Of a DNA stretch of 64,000 bases, positions 47,832-59,339 are shown in pieces. The DNA lies in contig NC_045443.1 in the NCBI RefSeq assembly GCF_002776525.5, forward strand, positions 38,280,531 through 38,344,530. The letters are read 5' to 3'. The notes under the pieces are model-generated. The model had not been told where the DNA came from. It made no database searches and worked only from the letters and a program-made list of their open reading frames with translations. Numbering within the stretch: the first letter of the stretch is position 1; every line of letters starts with the position of its first letter. Origin of the DNA: Piliocolobus tephrosceles (Eukaryota > Chordata > Mammalia > Primates > Cercopithecidae). The translations under genes were made by a program, and so were the position numbers.

Positions 47832-47928
47832 CTGTATTAGTTATTAGAAAGATCAATTCCATTTGAAATATTTCATATCACACAGTACTATCTGTTAATC
47901 AACTGTGACAAAACAACTAGATACACTT

Positions 47929-47975
<47 letters not shown>

Positions 47976-47979
47976 TTTT
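47929..47979. repeat. (TTTA)n microsatellite at the Alu tail
   Basis: About twelve ATTT units derived from the poly(A) tail of the following reverse Alu. Long enough to be polymorphic. Confidence 0.9.
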
Positions 47980-48260
47980 GAGACGGAGTCTCGCTCTGTC
48001 ACCCAGGCTGGAGTGCTGTGGCCGGATTTCAGCTCACTGCAAGCTCCACCTCCTGGGTTCACGACATTCTCCTGCCTCAGCCTCCCGGGTAGCTGGGACT
48101 ACAGGCGCCGCCACCTCGCCTGGCTAGTTTTTTGTAGTTTTTAGTAGAGATAGGGTTTCACCGTGTTAGCCAGGGTGGTCTCGATCTCCTGACCTCGTGA
48201 TCCGCCCGTCTCGGCCTCCCAAAGTGCTGGCATTACAGGCTTGAGCCACCACGTCCGGCC
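47980..48260 (-). mobile_element. Young Alu of Old World monkey type (AluYRa-like), reverse
   Basis: Close to AluY but with GTGGCCGGATTTCAGCTCAC, CAGGCGCCGCCACCTCGCC and GGCTTGAGCCACCACGTCCGG, features of the cercopithecoid lineage. CACTTTTAT flanks both sides (47925-47933 and 48260-48268). Confidence 0.95.
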
Positions 48261-48344
48261 ACTTTTATAGATACATATTTTTGTCAGGACACATTTTACC
48301 TCTTCAGATGCATTAAAAAGTAATTAATTTTCTCTGACAATGTT

Positions 48345-48510
48345 TTTAATTTTTTTGGTGCTAAATAACTTTTTATTAATTTAATTTTAATTGACAGTAT
48401 TGTGTACACTAATGGAGTACAGTCTGATGTTTGATCTATGCATATAATGTAGAAAAGTTCAATGTTTTTAAAAAGGAGTATCCTAGGCTCATCACGTCCC
48501 TTTTTACCAT
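48345..48510 (-). repeat. Old L1 3'-region fragment
   Basis: TTTTAATTGACAGTATTGTG, ACTAATGGAGTACAGTCTGA and TGTTTGATCTATGCATATAA are a decayed version of the L1M phrase reading TTTTAATTGACAAATATTG ... GGGGTACAATGTGATGTTTTGA. Confidence 0.55.
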
Positions 48511-48529
48511 GATTGTATGTTAATATCAT

Positions 48530-48770
48530 GATAGTACCAGGTGTCACTCTAAGCGGTTGCTAGCTCATGTGGTCTTCTCGATAAACATATGAGATTGTAG
48601 TAATACCATTTCTATGTTAACAGTTAGAAAACTGAGGCATAGAATAGTTAAAGCAGTTAGAAAACTGAGGCATAGAATAGCAGTCATTGCACTGCTAACT
48701 AGTGGAATCATATGTGAACTAAGAAATTGAACATCACATCCCTTGCTCTGGACCATACTAGACTAAAGTT
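48530..48770 (-). repeat. MIR SINE with an internal 33-bp tandem duplication
   Basis: Reverse MIR blocks (TTAGAAAACTGAGGCATAG, GCACTGCTAACTAGTGGAATC). A 27-nt stretch at 48621-48647 is repeated exactly at 48654-48680, period 33, which interrupts normal MIR spacing. Confidence 0.6.
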
Positions 48771-49607
48771 CTTTTTGTACTAGGAACAACTAAAATGTTA
48801 AAGTATTAAGTTTTTACATAATAGTATTGCAATGTAGCTAAATAAGCATACCATTATTGAGCAGCCAATAAGTGGATAGAATGAAAATACACTTTATTTC
48901 AGAACGGAAAAGACAAAAGAAGTTGGGAGTTACTTTAGCCTCTTAAGTTGGGAAAGATACTACCGTGTTTTTTTTTTTTAAACTAAAGCCTCATAGAATA
49001 GATAAAATATATTTAAATGACCCAATGAAATCACCATTTTTGGAGGTCAAAAAGTGATCTTAGCAATTCCATATGATTCAGCCTGTTACCAACATAACAC
49101 CACAATTATTTCTTATTAAGAGTAGGTCATAAATTATAAAGGGGGAGATGCAAGGATTCAAAAAGAGTAATGCATGGTCCTTGTCATAAGAGAGTTTATA
49201 ATATGATTATAGGAACAAACCCTACATACCTGTAAATTTAAATGATACCACTCAGGAAATCTTAGAGTGGGATTGTGCTCATATGCCAGGGCTCCAAGAG
49301 CCTTTCGTATAAAACCAATAGAAGTTCAAGGGCAGGAATAAGCGCTCAGGATTTCAGGAAGAGACATGGCATCCTCACTGTACCTCCCAAGAACACTTCT
49401 GAGCATTCCTGCCAGATTTTGCTAACTTCTGGCCATGGGCCCCATGGAAACTGCACACACTGAGTGTTTCATGCTGATTCAAGCTTGCACTCCTGTTGAT
49501 TATCTCTTGTTATATATTTATCTCTCCAGCTGTGGCCCTGGTGACCTGCTTACTAAGCACCAGTCTCTATCCCCATCCGCTGCCCTTTATCTCCAACATC
49601 TGATCTT
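48771..49607. other. Unique sequence and possible old repeat hosting the L1
   Basis: 49280-49607 is GC-richer (GCCAGGGCTCCAAGAGCC, GGCCATGGGCCCCATGG) and, across the L1 insertion, continues to CCAATAAAACCC at about 50673, resembling a decayed LTR or LINE terminus. Class not resolved; no gene supported. Confidence 0.35.
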
Positions 49608-49623
49608 TGTCTCTACTTCTTAT
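49608..49623. repeat. Left L1 target-site duplication
   Basis: TGTCTCTACTTCTTAT, identical to 50622-50637. Confidence 0.9.
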
Positions 49624-50014
49624 TTTTTTTTTATTATACTTTAAGTTCTAGGGTACATGTGCATAACGTGCAGGTTTGTTACATATGTATACATGTGCCA
49701 TGTTGGTGTGCTGCACCCATCAACTCGTCAGCACCCATCAATTCATCATTTATATCAGGTATAACTCCCCAATGCAATCCCTCCCCCTCCCCCCTCCCCA
49801 TGATAGGCCCCAGTGTGTGATGTTCCCCTTCCCGAGTCCAAGTGAGCTCATTGTTCAGTTCCCACCTATGAGTGAGAACATGCGGTATTTGGTTTTCTCT
49901 TCTTGTGATAGTTTGCTAAGAATGATGGTTTCCAGCTGCATCCATGTCCCTACAAAGGACGCAAACTCATCCTTTTTTATGGCTGCATAGTATTCCATGG
50001 TGTATATGTGCCAC
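49624..50014 (-). mobile_element. Young L1 LINE, 3' segment (reverse orientation)
   Basis: Starts with the poly(T) of the L1 tail, then ATTATACTTTAAGTTCTAGG, GTGCAGGTTTGTTACATATG-type sequence, the C-rich complement of the L1 3'UTR G-tract (49779-49799), and ends at GTATTCCATGGTGTATATG then TGCCAC. This is the ORF2-end plus 3'UTR of a primate L1PA-type element. Confidence 0.95.
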
Positions 50015-50621
50015 AAAGAGCTTCTGCACAGCAAAAGAAACTACCATCAGAGTGAACAGGCAACCTACAGAATGGGAGAAAATTTTTGCAATCTACTCAT
50101 CTGACAAAGGGCTAATTTCCAGAATCTACAAAGAACTCAAACAAATATACAAGAAAAAAACAAACAACCCCATCCAAAAGTGGGGAAAGGATATGAACAG
50201 ACATTTCTCAAAAGAAGACATTCATACAGCCAACAGACACATGAAAAAATGCTCATCATCACTGGCCATCAGAGAAATGCAAATCAAAACCACAATGAGA
50301 TACCATCTCACACCAGTTAGAATGGCAATCATTAAAAAATCAGGAAACAATAGGTGTTGGAGAGGATGTGGAGAAATAGGAACACTTTTACACTGTTGGT
50401 GGGATTGTAAACTAGTTCAACCATTATGGAAAACAGTATGGCGATTCCTCAAGGATCTAGAACTAGATGTACCATATGACCTAGCCATCCCACTACTGGG
50501 TATATACCCAAAGGATTATAAATTATGCTACTACAAAGACACATGCACACGTATGTTTATTGCGGCACTATTCACAATAGCAAAGACTTGGAATCAACCC
50601 AAATGTCCATCAGTGACAGAC
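50015..50621 (+). mobile_element. Same L1 insertion, inverted 5' segment encoding part of ORF2p C-terminus
   Basis: After 50014 the sequence switches strand: AAAGAGCTTCTGCACAGCAA through ACATGCACACGTATGTTTAT to CCATCAGTGACAGAC is L1 ORF2 in forward orientation, covering the region normally just 5' of the 3' segment, with only about 15-20 nt lost between them. This is the classic twin-priming 5' inversion. The fragment keeps an open ORF2 frame (ICATKSFCTAKETT ... WRGCGEIGTLLHCWWDCK) for about 200 codons, indicating youth, but it lacks endonuclease and most of the reverse transcriptase, so it is dead. Confidence 0.95.
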
Positions 50622-50637
50622 TGTCTCTACTTCTTAT
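50622..50637. repeat. Right L1 target-site duplication
   Basis: TGTCTCTACTTCTTAT, identical to the left copy; the TTCTTA/T junction is compatible with L1 endonuclease preference. Confidence 0.9.
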
Positions 50638-51059
50638 ATCCAGTGGAGCTGTCCCCAGTGCCCCTCCTGCTATCCAATAAAACCCAACCTACTAAGCGAC
50701 CAAGTTATAAATATTGTGTAATAAAGTCTTTGAAAGCAACTGAAATACTTAGTATTGTAATTTTTAGGAAAGTCTTTGAGAATCAGAGTTTTTAGGAAAA
50801 ACCTTCACTGAAAATGGGTAAGCCTTGAATGGAGCTTTGAACATCTGGTAGAATTTGGATGAATGGCAAAATAAAAGTTAAGATACTTAGGCTGTAGAAA
50901 GAGTGGAACTAAAAGAACAGCACAGAGGTACTCATGGCCTGTGAAGAGGATAAGAAATTGTCCAGCCAAAGTGAAGATTAAATGCAGTGAGGGATAAATG
51001 AGAAAGATTAATTAAAGTAGTTTCTGTCCATTCCTCAATGTTAGGCTGGGGCATCACAA
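50638..51059. other. Unique sequence following the L1
   Basis: Continuation of the pre-insertion sequence (CCAATAAAACCCAACC). No gene. Confidence 0.4.
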
Positions 51060-51215
51060 CCGATAATAGCCACCACATACTGAGTATCTACTGTGTGTCA
51101 GACACTGACATATGACTTCCCAGTTTTACCCAACTGAAGAAAGTAATTACCAATTGCACAGATGAGACACTGAGATCCAGAGAGGTTAAGTGTCTTATCA
51201 AAGGCTATATTTTAA
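51060..51215 (-). repeat. MIR SINE
   Basis: ACTGAGTATCTACTGTGTGT, CAGACACTGACATATG, CACAGATGAGACACTGAGA and CAGAGAGGTTAAGTG: reverse MIR order. Confidence 0.7.
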
Positions 51216-51237
51216 AATTATTTTTAATCTCTTATAA

Positions 51238-51465
51238 AGCATTTATTATACAAAAGGCTCAGATCTAAGCACTTGGCGAAAATGAGTGCATTTAAACTAC
51301 ACAACAACCCAATGAGTGTGCTATTATTATTCTCACTTTCTGTTAGAGTTAAATGAGGTACCCAGGGGTTTCCTAACTTGCTCAAAGTCTTACAGTTTGT
51401 AAATGATGGAGTAGATATTCAAACACAGGAGGCTTTGCTCTAGGGTCTGTGTTCTTATGCACTCT
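51238..51465 (-). repeat. Second MIR SINE in the same orientation
   Basis: CTAAGCACTTGGCGAAAATG, CACAACAACCCAATGAGTGT, GTTAGAGTTAAATGAGGTAC and TTGCTCAAAGTCTTACAG follow the reverse MIR order. Two MIRs lie in tandem within 400 bp. Confidence 0.7.
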
Positions 51466-51984
51466 TCTAATAGCTGTGAAACTGGGGATCTCAGGGACAC
51501 TAAAGGTTTTGAGCAGGATAATTATCTATGCAAAGTGGCTTACAAGTATTATTAAATACTTCAGTGGGAAGTCAGGTGGAGGATTATGGCTATCATTTTA
51601 ACCTGAGATGACTGAGGCCTAGATTAGGGCAGAATTGGTGAGGACACAGAGAAAAAAACTGTGGGAAATCCTACAAAGGAAGAATAAAGCAGATGTGAGA
51701 ACTAATTAAATATGAAACATAGGTGTGAAGGAAAAATATTTGATTCTGAGGATGCACAATTGATTCTGACTAGCTAGAATTAAAATAAAACTATCTTATA
51801 TAAAAGAAATTTGCAAGGAATATTTTGAGGCAGATTTTGTGCCTAGGCTGGAAAATGAAAGTAAAACTATCTAGAGAATTACTGGACATAGATACCTGAA
51901 TTTCCCGTCGTACATTGGATGTACTTATTTATATTCAATAGTGTAGTTATAGTATATCATAATAATGTGTTTATGTTTCTGCTT
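51466..51984. other. Unique sequence, no feature seen
   Basis: No gene or repeat recognised. Confidence 0.4.
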
Positions 51985-52095
51985 CTCCTACCTAGAAGTG
52001 ATTTCTAGGTTCTCTCATCCTTTGAATCCTCATTGCCTAACACAGCACCCAGTAACATAATAGATGCTCAATAAATATGATTGAAGGAATAAGAA
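51985..52095 (+). repeat. LINE-2 3' end
   Basis: CATTGCCTAACACAGCACCC, AGTAACATAATAGATGCTCA and ATAAATATGATTGAAGGAAT is the L2 terminal pattern. Confidence 0.6.
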
Positions 52096-52920
52096 TTATC
52101 TAGATAATAATAATAGCTATGCTCTTGAGTCTATAAGGAAAAATTGTAGAAAAATGAGGACCAGGTATCATATTTATCTTTTTTCTGGAGATTATAGTCT
52201 CAGCTCTATCTTTTCCTAATAAAATCTGAAATATGCAGCCTATAAAATTATAGGGTAAAATAAATCACCAGATGTTTAACAAAATATTACCTTAGAATTG
52301 TCTTAATGGTTTAGTAGTTAGAATCAATATATGACTACTGCTTTCATGTCTTTAATTATGTTTATCTAGAGCACTTGATTGCTAGGCTATAAGTGATATG
52401 GAGAAACAAATTATTTGCAGCTTTAAATAGTATTGTAGAAAATTCTTACAGAACATTCATGTACTGAAAGTGACTTTTATTTCTTGATTATAAATAATGA
52501 AGTATTTGGGCCCTGTGTTCTCCTGGATCTAAACCACTCTGAAAGAGCAAGTCAATGGTGTAATACTAGCAGTTCAAATTTTATTTATTTCTTTCATACA
52601 TAATTTCATGAAAATCGTAATTTCTTTTGTATGCATGTAGTATTTGAGATGCGTTAGAAATGTTCAATACCTGGATGGTATCTTGAACACAATATTTACA
52701 GATCCCTTTCTACTTATTTCCTTTGCTCTCCTCCCCTTTGTTTTCTTCTTTTGACCTCCAGGAGTAAATGTTGTCTGTACCATTTTTTGGTACTTGCTAC
52801 TTTGTATTTTAAGCTATAGTTCCACATGTAAAGAATTTCAGCTCCTTGAGGATATTGTGTCTCCAACATCCAAAAATCCTCCTTAGCACCCAGCAAACCT
52901 CCATTCATACCACACTTGTG
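52096..52920. other. Unique AT-rich sequence
   Basis: No gene. Confidence 0.4.
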
Positions 52921-52940
52921 CACACACACACACACACACA
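52921..52940. repeat. (CA)10 microsatellite
   Basis: Ten uninterrupted CA units. Confidence 0.9.
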
Positions 52941-53599
52941 GGGAGCATATCCGAATGCCATTTGTTGACTGACAGCCTTTTGAGATCCCAAAGTACCTTG
53001 AAGTTAGTCTTTTAGTATCCCTGTAAGTACATGATTATGATTTTGAAAACTTTGTATATAAAGAAAGAAACAAGGTATTGAAATGAAAATTACCTGCCTG
53101 ATTTGTTTCTCTTTATTAGGTTGATTTTACATGTGTAGTAATAGTTGTTTTTGCAAAATTGACTGACACTACTCATTTCAATGCTATGTATACATTGCTA
53201 AAGAAACAGCATAACAAACCAGGGGTAGAATCACAATTAGAGCTTAAAATTAGGAGGTTTGTATCTCATTTTTATTGTAAATTGTTAAATGAGACCTAAA
53301 ATGAACTGGTGTTTAAATGCCATTCTTTACAAAAGCTGAATTAGGTGACCACTCAAAACTGAAACAGATGACCTTTTTGTTTGATACTGGTTCACCCACT
53401 TAGCCCTCTTCTAATGTTTGTTTTTGCCAGGCAGAAAGGCCTATAAAGCCTCCCCTTCCCAATGCTCCTACCCGAGGAACACCAGAAACCTTTGGTCTAC
53501 TCTAAGAGCTTTGCTGTATTTATGAAAAGCTCCTCTTAACCAGATGTTTCACTCTTTCAGGAAGGTGACGCATTGTTGACAGCTCTGATAGTGAAAGGA
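52941..53599. other. Unique sequence, no feature seen
   Basis: No gene or repeat recognised. Confidence 0.4.
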
Positions 53600-54300
53600 A
53601 ATTGACAAGCCTAAGCACCTAACGCCGTCAAACTACCTGATAATGATGGTGGTTCCCATGTCTGCCTGGCAGCCTTGATCTCCAATTAAGCATCTGTGGA
53701 AGCTGGAAAGCAGGCCTCTTAATTGGGAAGCTGCAGATGCAAGGCAGGTTACAATTTCTGCCAAGACATTTATCAGTCAAGCCAAGCTTCCTCCCCTCTT
53801 TCTCATGCTTGCATTTGTGTTTTGTTATTCTGCAGTCCCCCACACTGTAAGACAAGGAAGCTATTTAGTGAAGATCTGAATATACAGAAGTCATTTTGCA
53901 TGAGCAACTTTCAGCTCCATAAATAACCTCCTACTGAAGCAGGATCCATGACGAATTTAGTCCTAATTACACCTTACTCTTACCCTTCCTCTGTAACTCC
54001 CATTAAGATATATTGTCTAGGACACATGCAGGGGATCTGTTTGCAGCTATCTTTTACATAGAACTGATTGTTTAATTGCAGATTAAAGATTAATGCAAGT
54101 ATAATGATTCCATAAGGACACTTCAGACAAAAGCATCCTACATCAGGCTGCCTGCCTCCATTTTTCAATTTGACCATAAATTTGGCTGGGAATTAAATAG
54201 TAAGTAGCCGTGATTGCAACTCTGGTCTCTGAAGGCACTCACGGGAATGAAAATAAATGAACAGGCTCTCACACAAAGCATGTTTCATTATGGTCATTAG
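53600..54300. other. Repeat-free block with paired homeodomain-like sites
   Basis: CCAATTAAG at 53682-53690 and its reverse complement CTTAATTGG at 53718-53726 form an inverted pair; further CTAATTACACC and TTTAATTGCAG motifs follow. Composition is balanced and there is no repeat. Enhancer-like by appearance only; no coding frame supported. Confidence 0.4.
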
Positions 54301-54998
54301 TGGGCAGATTCTCAGCAGTATTGAAGGTGAAATTGTCTAGAAAAGAGGTTGGCACATGTCTGTTAAGGATAGCTGAAAAGGATGGTGAAAAGGATGGAAG
54401 TGGTTTGGGTTGGGGACGATTGTGGCATAGTTTGCGTACTTTAACTCCTTTTGTTTATTTCCATTGTTTAAAAGGTAGCAGCCATCAGCAAAAGATTCTT
54501 TTTACTACAGAACCACAAAAACATAAGCTTTTTTTAGTATGGGTTCAAAACTGACATGATGTACAATACGAATATAAATGTAAATGATGGTTATTTGGTG
54601 AACAGACCAACTCTGCACAAAATAGCCAAATAAAATTATCATAGAATAAACATGACATTATGAAAAGCCTGCAGGCACCTTTACCATGTATGTGGTAATA
54701 ATTTTGATTATGAAATGCTTATCTTTGGAATTCTCTTGCATTTTTCAGGTAAGAGACAATTTTTCCTTAAAACTTTGGCATTGTTGACATGATGGCCATC
54801 CATTGTAAGTATGGCATTAAATTTATTTTGTCATATTATTCTCTTGCTTATTAGTGAGCAAATTAACCTACATGATATAAATAAGAGGATAAATGTGGCT
54901 GCTTTGGTCTTTATTTTGTGACCACTAGTTCTGTGTCCCCCAATAATACATTTTATCCCATAGGTACCTTAAATGTTATTATACTAATAATACATTAA
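54301..54998. other. Unique sequence, no gene
   Basis: An 84-codon frame at 54300-54554 has no recognisable domain. Confidence 0.4.
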
Positions 54999-55293
54999 TT
55001 TTTTTTGAGACAAAGTCTCACTCTGTCATGTCATGCAGACTGGAGTGCAGTGGTGCAATCTTGGCTCACTGCAACCTCCTTCTCCCGAGTTCAAACGATT
55101 CTCGTGCCTCAGCCTCCAGAGTAGCTGAGATTACAGGCATGCACCACCATATCCAGCTAATTTTTGTATTTTCAGTAGAGACGAGATTTCAGCATGTTGA
55201 CCAGGCTGGTCTTCAGCTCCTGACCTCAGGTGATCCACCTGTCTCGGCCTCCCAAAGTGCTGGGATTACAAGCACGAGCCACTGCGCCCAGCC
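54999..55293 (-). mobile_element. Alu SINE (older AluS-like), reverse
   Basis: Short T8 head, GAGACAAAGTCTCACTCTGT, a small insertion CATGTCATG in the left arm, GCTGAGATTACAGGCATGC, and end GCCACTGCGCCCAGCC. Short TTAATTT on both sides may be the target duplication. Confidence 0.9.
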
Positions 55294-58149
55294 TGTTAAT
55301 TTAAATATACTTACATATATACATTAGTTTGAGTTATGCTAGTATTTGAGAAGCTGGTTTTCATTTATTACAAAAAAAAAAGACCAGAGACTATTCCTAT
55401 TATAATATGTAAATATGTTCAAAAACATTTTCACCTGTTGCCAATTTACATGAAGCCAAGACATAAACTAAAATCTGACAAGACACAAATTTTTCCTCAC
55501 ATACTCTACAGTTTTACAAAAGTCCTTTTATATGGAGAAACAAATACAACTATGATGACAACATGACTTAATAATGATATTTAGAAAGAAAATTCTAAGA
55601 TGTTTTATAGTCATAATGACATTATTCCTTACTGTTCTGATATCCAGGGAGATCTCCTAGGAAAAATTAATGAAACTATGCTAATGCTTGATAAACTCTG
55701 TTAAAACCATATTGCCTCAGAAACACACATAAAATGACAAAGCTTCAGCATTTGTAGAGATGTTCCAAATCAAAATTCTAAGGGAAAATAATTGTGTTTT
55801 TAGTTTTTCATGAGTTAGGAAAATAAAGACCAAAGCAATCTTTTCCTCCCTCACCAAAATAAATTCAAGTACTTGTGAAAAAAGTAAGTTTTTATTCTTG
55901 TTAATGAAATCCATCCAAATACTCAATATCAAAATTGACAGGAAGAGTCCAGGATTAGGAATAATGACTTTACCAATGATATATTAATGAGATACAGTAG
56001 CGGACAGACAAAAGAATGTAATCATATCCTGACTTGGATATGGGTATCTGTTTTTGATTGATAGACAGAAAGAAAAGCTGACTTCCTCTTGAGATTGGAA
56101 TAGTATTGATTTTTCAGGAAACTAAAGTAGATGACACAGTACTTTTTTTTTTTTTTTTTACAGTCCAATAGATCAGATAGTTATAATAGTATTATGATAC
56201 TATGTATCCATTCACTTTTACTTTGTTCCATTATTACTTCAAAATTCTTCTATGGCTGAGAGAATGATTGAATAACTCCTCATGTGCATGGGATTATTTT
56301 ATGAAAGAGGTTAACCAGCTGCTCACTATTTTCACTGAAGAGTGAGCAAGAAGAAATAATTTAAATTGAAGTAGCAGTTCTCTAAGTTGCATGAGAATCA
56401 TGATCATCGCCATCATCATCAGTCCAAAGCCTCCCTACACATGAGTTCCTGCTGTGCATAGAGAAAAGTGCTTCCTCTTTGGAAAGAGGGTTAGATGCAA
56501 GAAAAACTTCACAAGAGAAATTCCAGAATACGTATGTGTGTAGATCTCTTTATAGAAACATGTGGACATGTCTCTTTGTTCAAGATATCAATAACAAATT
56601 TGCACTAAAGAATATGAGAGCCCAGAAAATGTAAGAAATGTGTGATTTAATTAATGTATGCACATTTTAAAATAGTTTTCATCCTTAAAACCACTCATTT
56701 GATCCACCTGACTGTTTCATCTATTCTGAATAGCTTTTATATTAAATGTGAGTGAACATCATTGGTCCATAACTTTATAAAACTAAATCAAATGAATTAA
56801 TGTAATTTTCATGAAACAAGATGGTTCATCTCTTGTAAAGAGATGTAATTCTTTGCATATTTTAAGTCTGTATAATGCTCATGAAACATTTGTGTAGAAT
56901 TCTTCCTCTGTAAATTAGCTATTATAATTAAAAGTTTGTGGGCATGATTTGGGAATATTGGCAATTTCTTCTTTCATGCATGATAGCCATCTTCTTTTAC
57001 CCACCACCTGTTGAGAAAGCAGCTGGCCTGTTTATTGTCGCTGTGGGCTGGAGTCCTTTCAAAGTGAAGCTTGCTTGTCCCCTCATTCTAGTTTTGATCC
57101 TATTCACAATACATGCAAATCTAACATTAGTTCATTGCTCCATTACCAAGTGGCTGGAATATTATACATAGTCAAGTTGATATTTGAAGTGAAATGTATT
57201 CCCACTTCTTTGGTCTGTATCTATTTATTATACTAAGAATATAGATGTTCAATGGAGTAAGAGATCTTTCTGAGGTTTTGATCTTTTAGAGACTGATTCT
57301 GGACTGGACATCAAAACATAACATGCTATGAGGATATAAAGTTAATAGTAGTGAGTTTTATTTCGTATCCCAAATGCCTGGTGGGACGTTTTCTACAATG
57401 TGTCTACTTCTACTGAATGAAGTTTTAAGGAATATAATAAACAAAAACATATAAACAAATCAACATTGCTATTAATTTTTTCCCAATATCAAGCTCAGTT
57501 ACCAAATACAGATTTTTATATAAATATTTTATAATTTCTTACTTTCTCTTCTCCTGAAAGATTTTTTTTTCAGACTGTCAACATACAGCAAGATAGGGGA
57601 GTAGGAATAGAAAGAGACATTCTGTTCAACTCAGATGTGAGTCTAGGTGAATATGCTGATACTCTGTAGAATGAAGAAGATATAAGATTTCAGCAGGTGA
57701 TACAGAAGATAATTTCAAAGCATGACTAAGTCAAAATTATTTTGTTTGATAAACTAAACAGTGCATGTCAGATAAATTAAATATAAAAGCCAAAACAAAG
57801 CCTTAAATTACAGGTTTTTTTTTTTTTTTCTAATAGGCTATATTTTAGACATCTTCATTTCCCCCCCTCTGTATAAATGAAATAAGCTGCACATGAGGAA
57901 ACTGTGGTGTAAGAATTTCTCCAAATGCATGAGCCCCGAAATATATCTATCCCACCATTTCCCATAATGCCTCATATTTCTCCCGTAGAGGTTGGTGCCT
58001 GTGAGCTACGTCATGATCTATCCATTTGTACCAACCTATCAGTGATAGGAACCTATCACCCATCATAACAGGAGCAGCTTGAAGTCACCTCTGTTTTTTC
58101 TCTTCCCAGTCTGACCACCCATATTTAGACACTCACCTCATTTGCTCTC
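55294..58149. other. Long unique AT-rich stretch
   Basis: Poly(T) runs at about 56144-56159 and 57816-57829. The 77-codon frame at 56938-57171 has two hydrophobic runs but no recognised family. 57930-58060 (CATTTCCCATAATGCCTC) may be an old repeat. No gene supported. Confidence 0.35.
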
Positions 58150-58735
58150 CAATCCTCAGTTTCTCTTCCTTCCAACCTAGCCTATAGAATATTACCAAAT
58201 TACTCTTTCTCAAGAATGAAGCTACATATACTTCTTTGCTCAAAACCCTCCTGCCTATACAACCAAGTCCAACTTATTAATTTGGCATTTAACCACCCCC
58301 AATCTGCCCCTTACTTCCTCTCCCTGTTCTTCCACATGAAAAACTTGAATCTGGTAAATTAGTCTTATCATATCAAAAGTCTTCCTTCTTGTATGTCATT
58401 GATCCAGCTATCTTTCTCTGGCTTTCTCTTTATTTCCCATTTGAAAACATATTATTTAAACCTCCCTTCAAAACAAGCTCAAATCCAAGTCTTTTGTAAA
58501 GTTTTCCCTGATCCTCAGTAATCCTGAGAGTTTTTTCAGCCTGCACTGATTGTTTGCACTAGTAATTTCTCACTTAGTATATACTATATTATATTATTGT
58601 TTATCTTTCTTACTTACATGCCCAATCTCTACAACTAAATCGAGAGCCTCTCCAGACAGAAACGGAATCTTATATTTATTTGCCAATATCGTATATATTA
58701 CATTTCTCTATGTAGAGTAAGCATTTACTAGATGT
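58150..58735 (+). repeat. LINE-2, long 3' fragment
   Basis: A near-continuous L2 series: TGCTCAAAACCCTCCTGCC, CAACCAAGTCCAACTTATTA, TTTGGCATTTAACCACCCCC, CAAGCTCAAATCCAAGTC, GTAAAGTTTTCCCTGATCC, TCGAGAGCCTCTCCAGACAG and AGTAAGCATTTACTAGATG. At nearly 600 bp it is the best-preserved L2 in the window. Confidence 0.75.
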
Positions 58736-59339
58736 TTATAGATAATGATGATCAATTTACCAGATTAAGAAGAATAATTTAATTATAACAACACTTTATA
58801 AAGACTTCAGTTTTGGCATTTTTAGTGCTTTTTGGCAACAACTAACATACCCCACCAAAAATGGATTAAACAGAGGACTTCAAATGTATTTTGATCATAT
58901 CAAAACATTCCAGAAATAACTGTTCCCAGCTTGGATCAGTGAATCACTGATGTCTGAGCATTTGGTTATCTTCTCTGTCTTTCTTTTAGACTTTTCCTCA
59001 TTGTCGCAAAGGGGCTGCCACAGCTGTAAGCATCACATCTGCACACAGCCAAAACCTAAGGTGGAAAGAAAGAGAAGGTGTTTTCCTTGTCACCTATCTC
59101 TGATATCAAGATGAAAAATCCTAGATATACTTCAGCAGATTCCCACAGAAATACTTTGGGCCAGTGTAGGATTGTATATGCTTGTAGCTATTAAGGAAGT
59201 TGGAAAAGAAAAATCTGAAATATTTAGTTTAGGATGAGAACTTGAATTCTACAACAAGGAAAAAAAGGAAGAGGGAAATTACTGTTGGCTGGTCAACCAA
59301 TAGTATTTGTCACCAGGTAAGATTCACATTCAATTAACA
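58736..59339. other. Unique sequence, no feature seen
   Basis: No gene or repeat recognised. Confidence 0.4.

Noticed and set aside
47587..48144. Protein-like frames reading ARSWLTATAMPPRF and SRSVTQAGV
   Set aside because: Standard translations of antisense Alu sequence.
49944..50795. 283-codon open frame, the longest in the window
   Set aside because: Its recognisable part is the inverted L1 ORF2 C-terminal fragment; the ends run through the antisense L1 piece and host sequence. It is not a host gene and cannot encode a working retrotransposon protein.
51060..51465. tRNA-like promoter sequences in MIR copies
   Set aside because: MIRs are tRNA-derived, but no intact A/B box pair or cloverleaf is visible; not tRNA genes.
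56938..57171. 77-codon frame with hydrophobic stretches
   Set aside because: No recognised family, weak start context and no neighbouring exon evidence.
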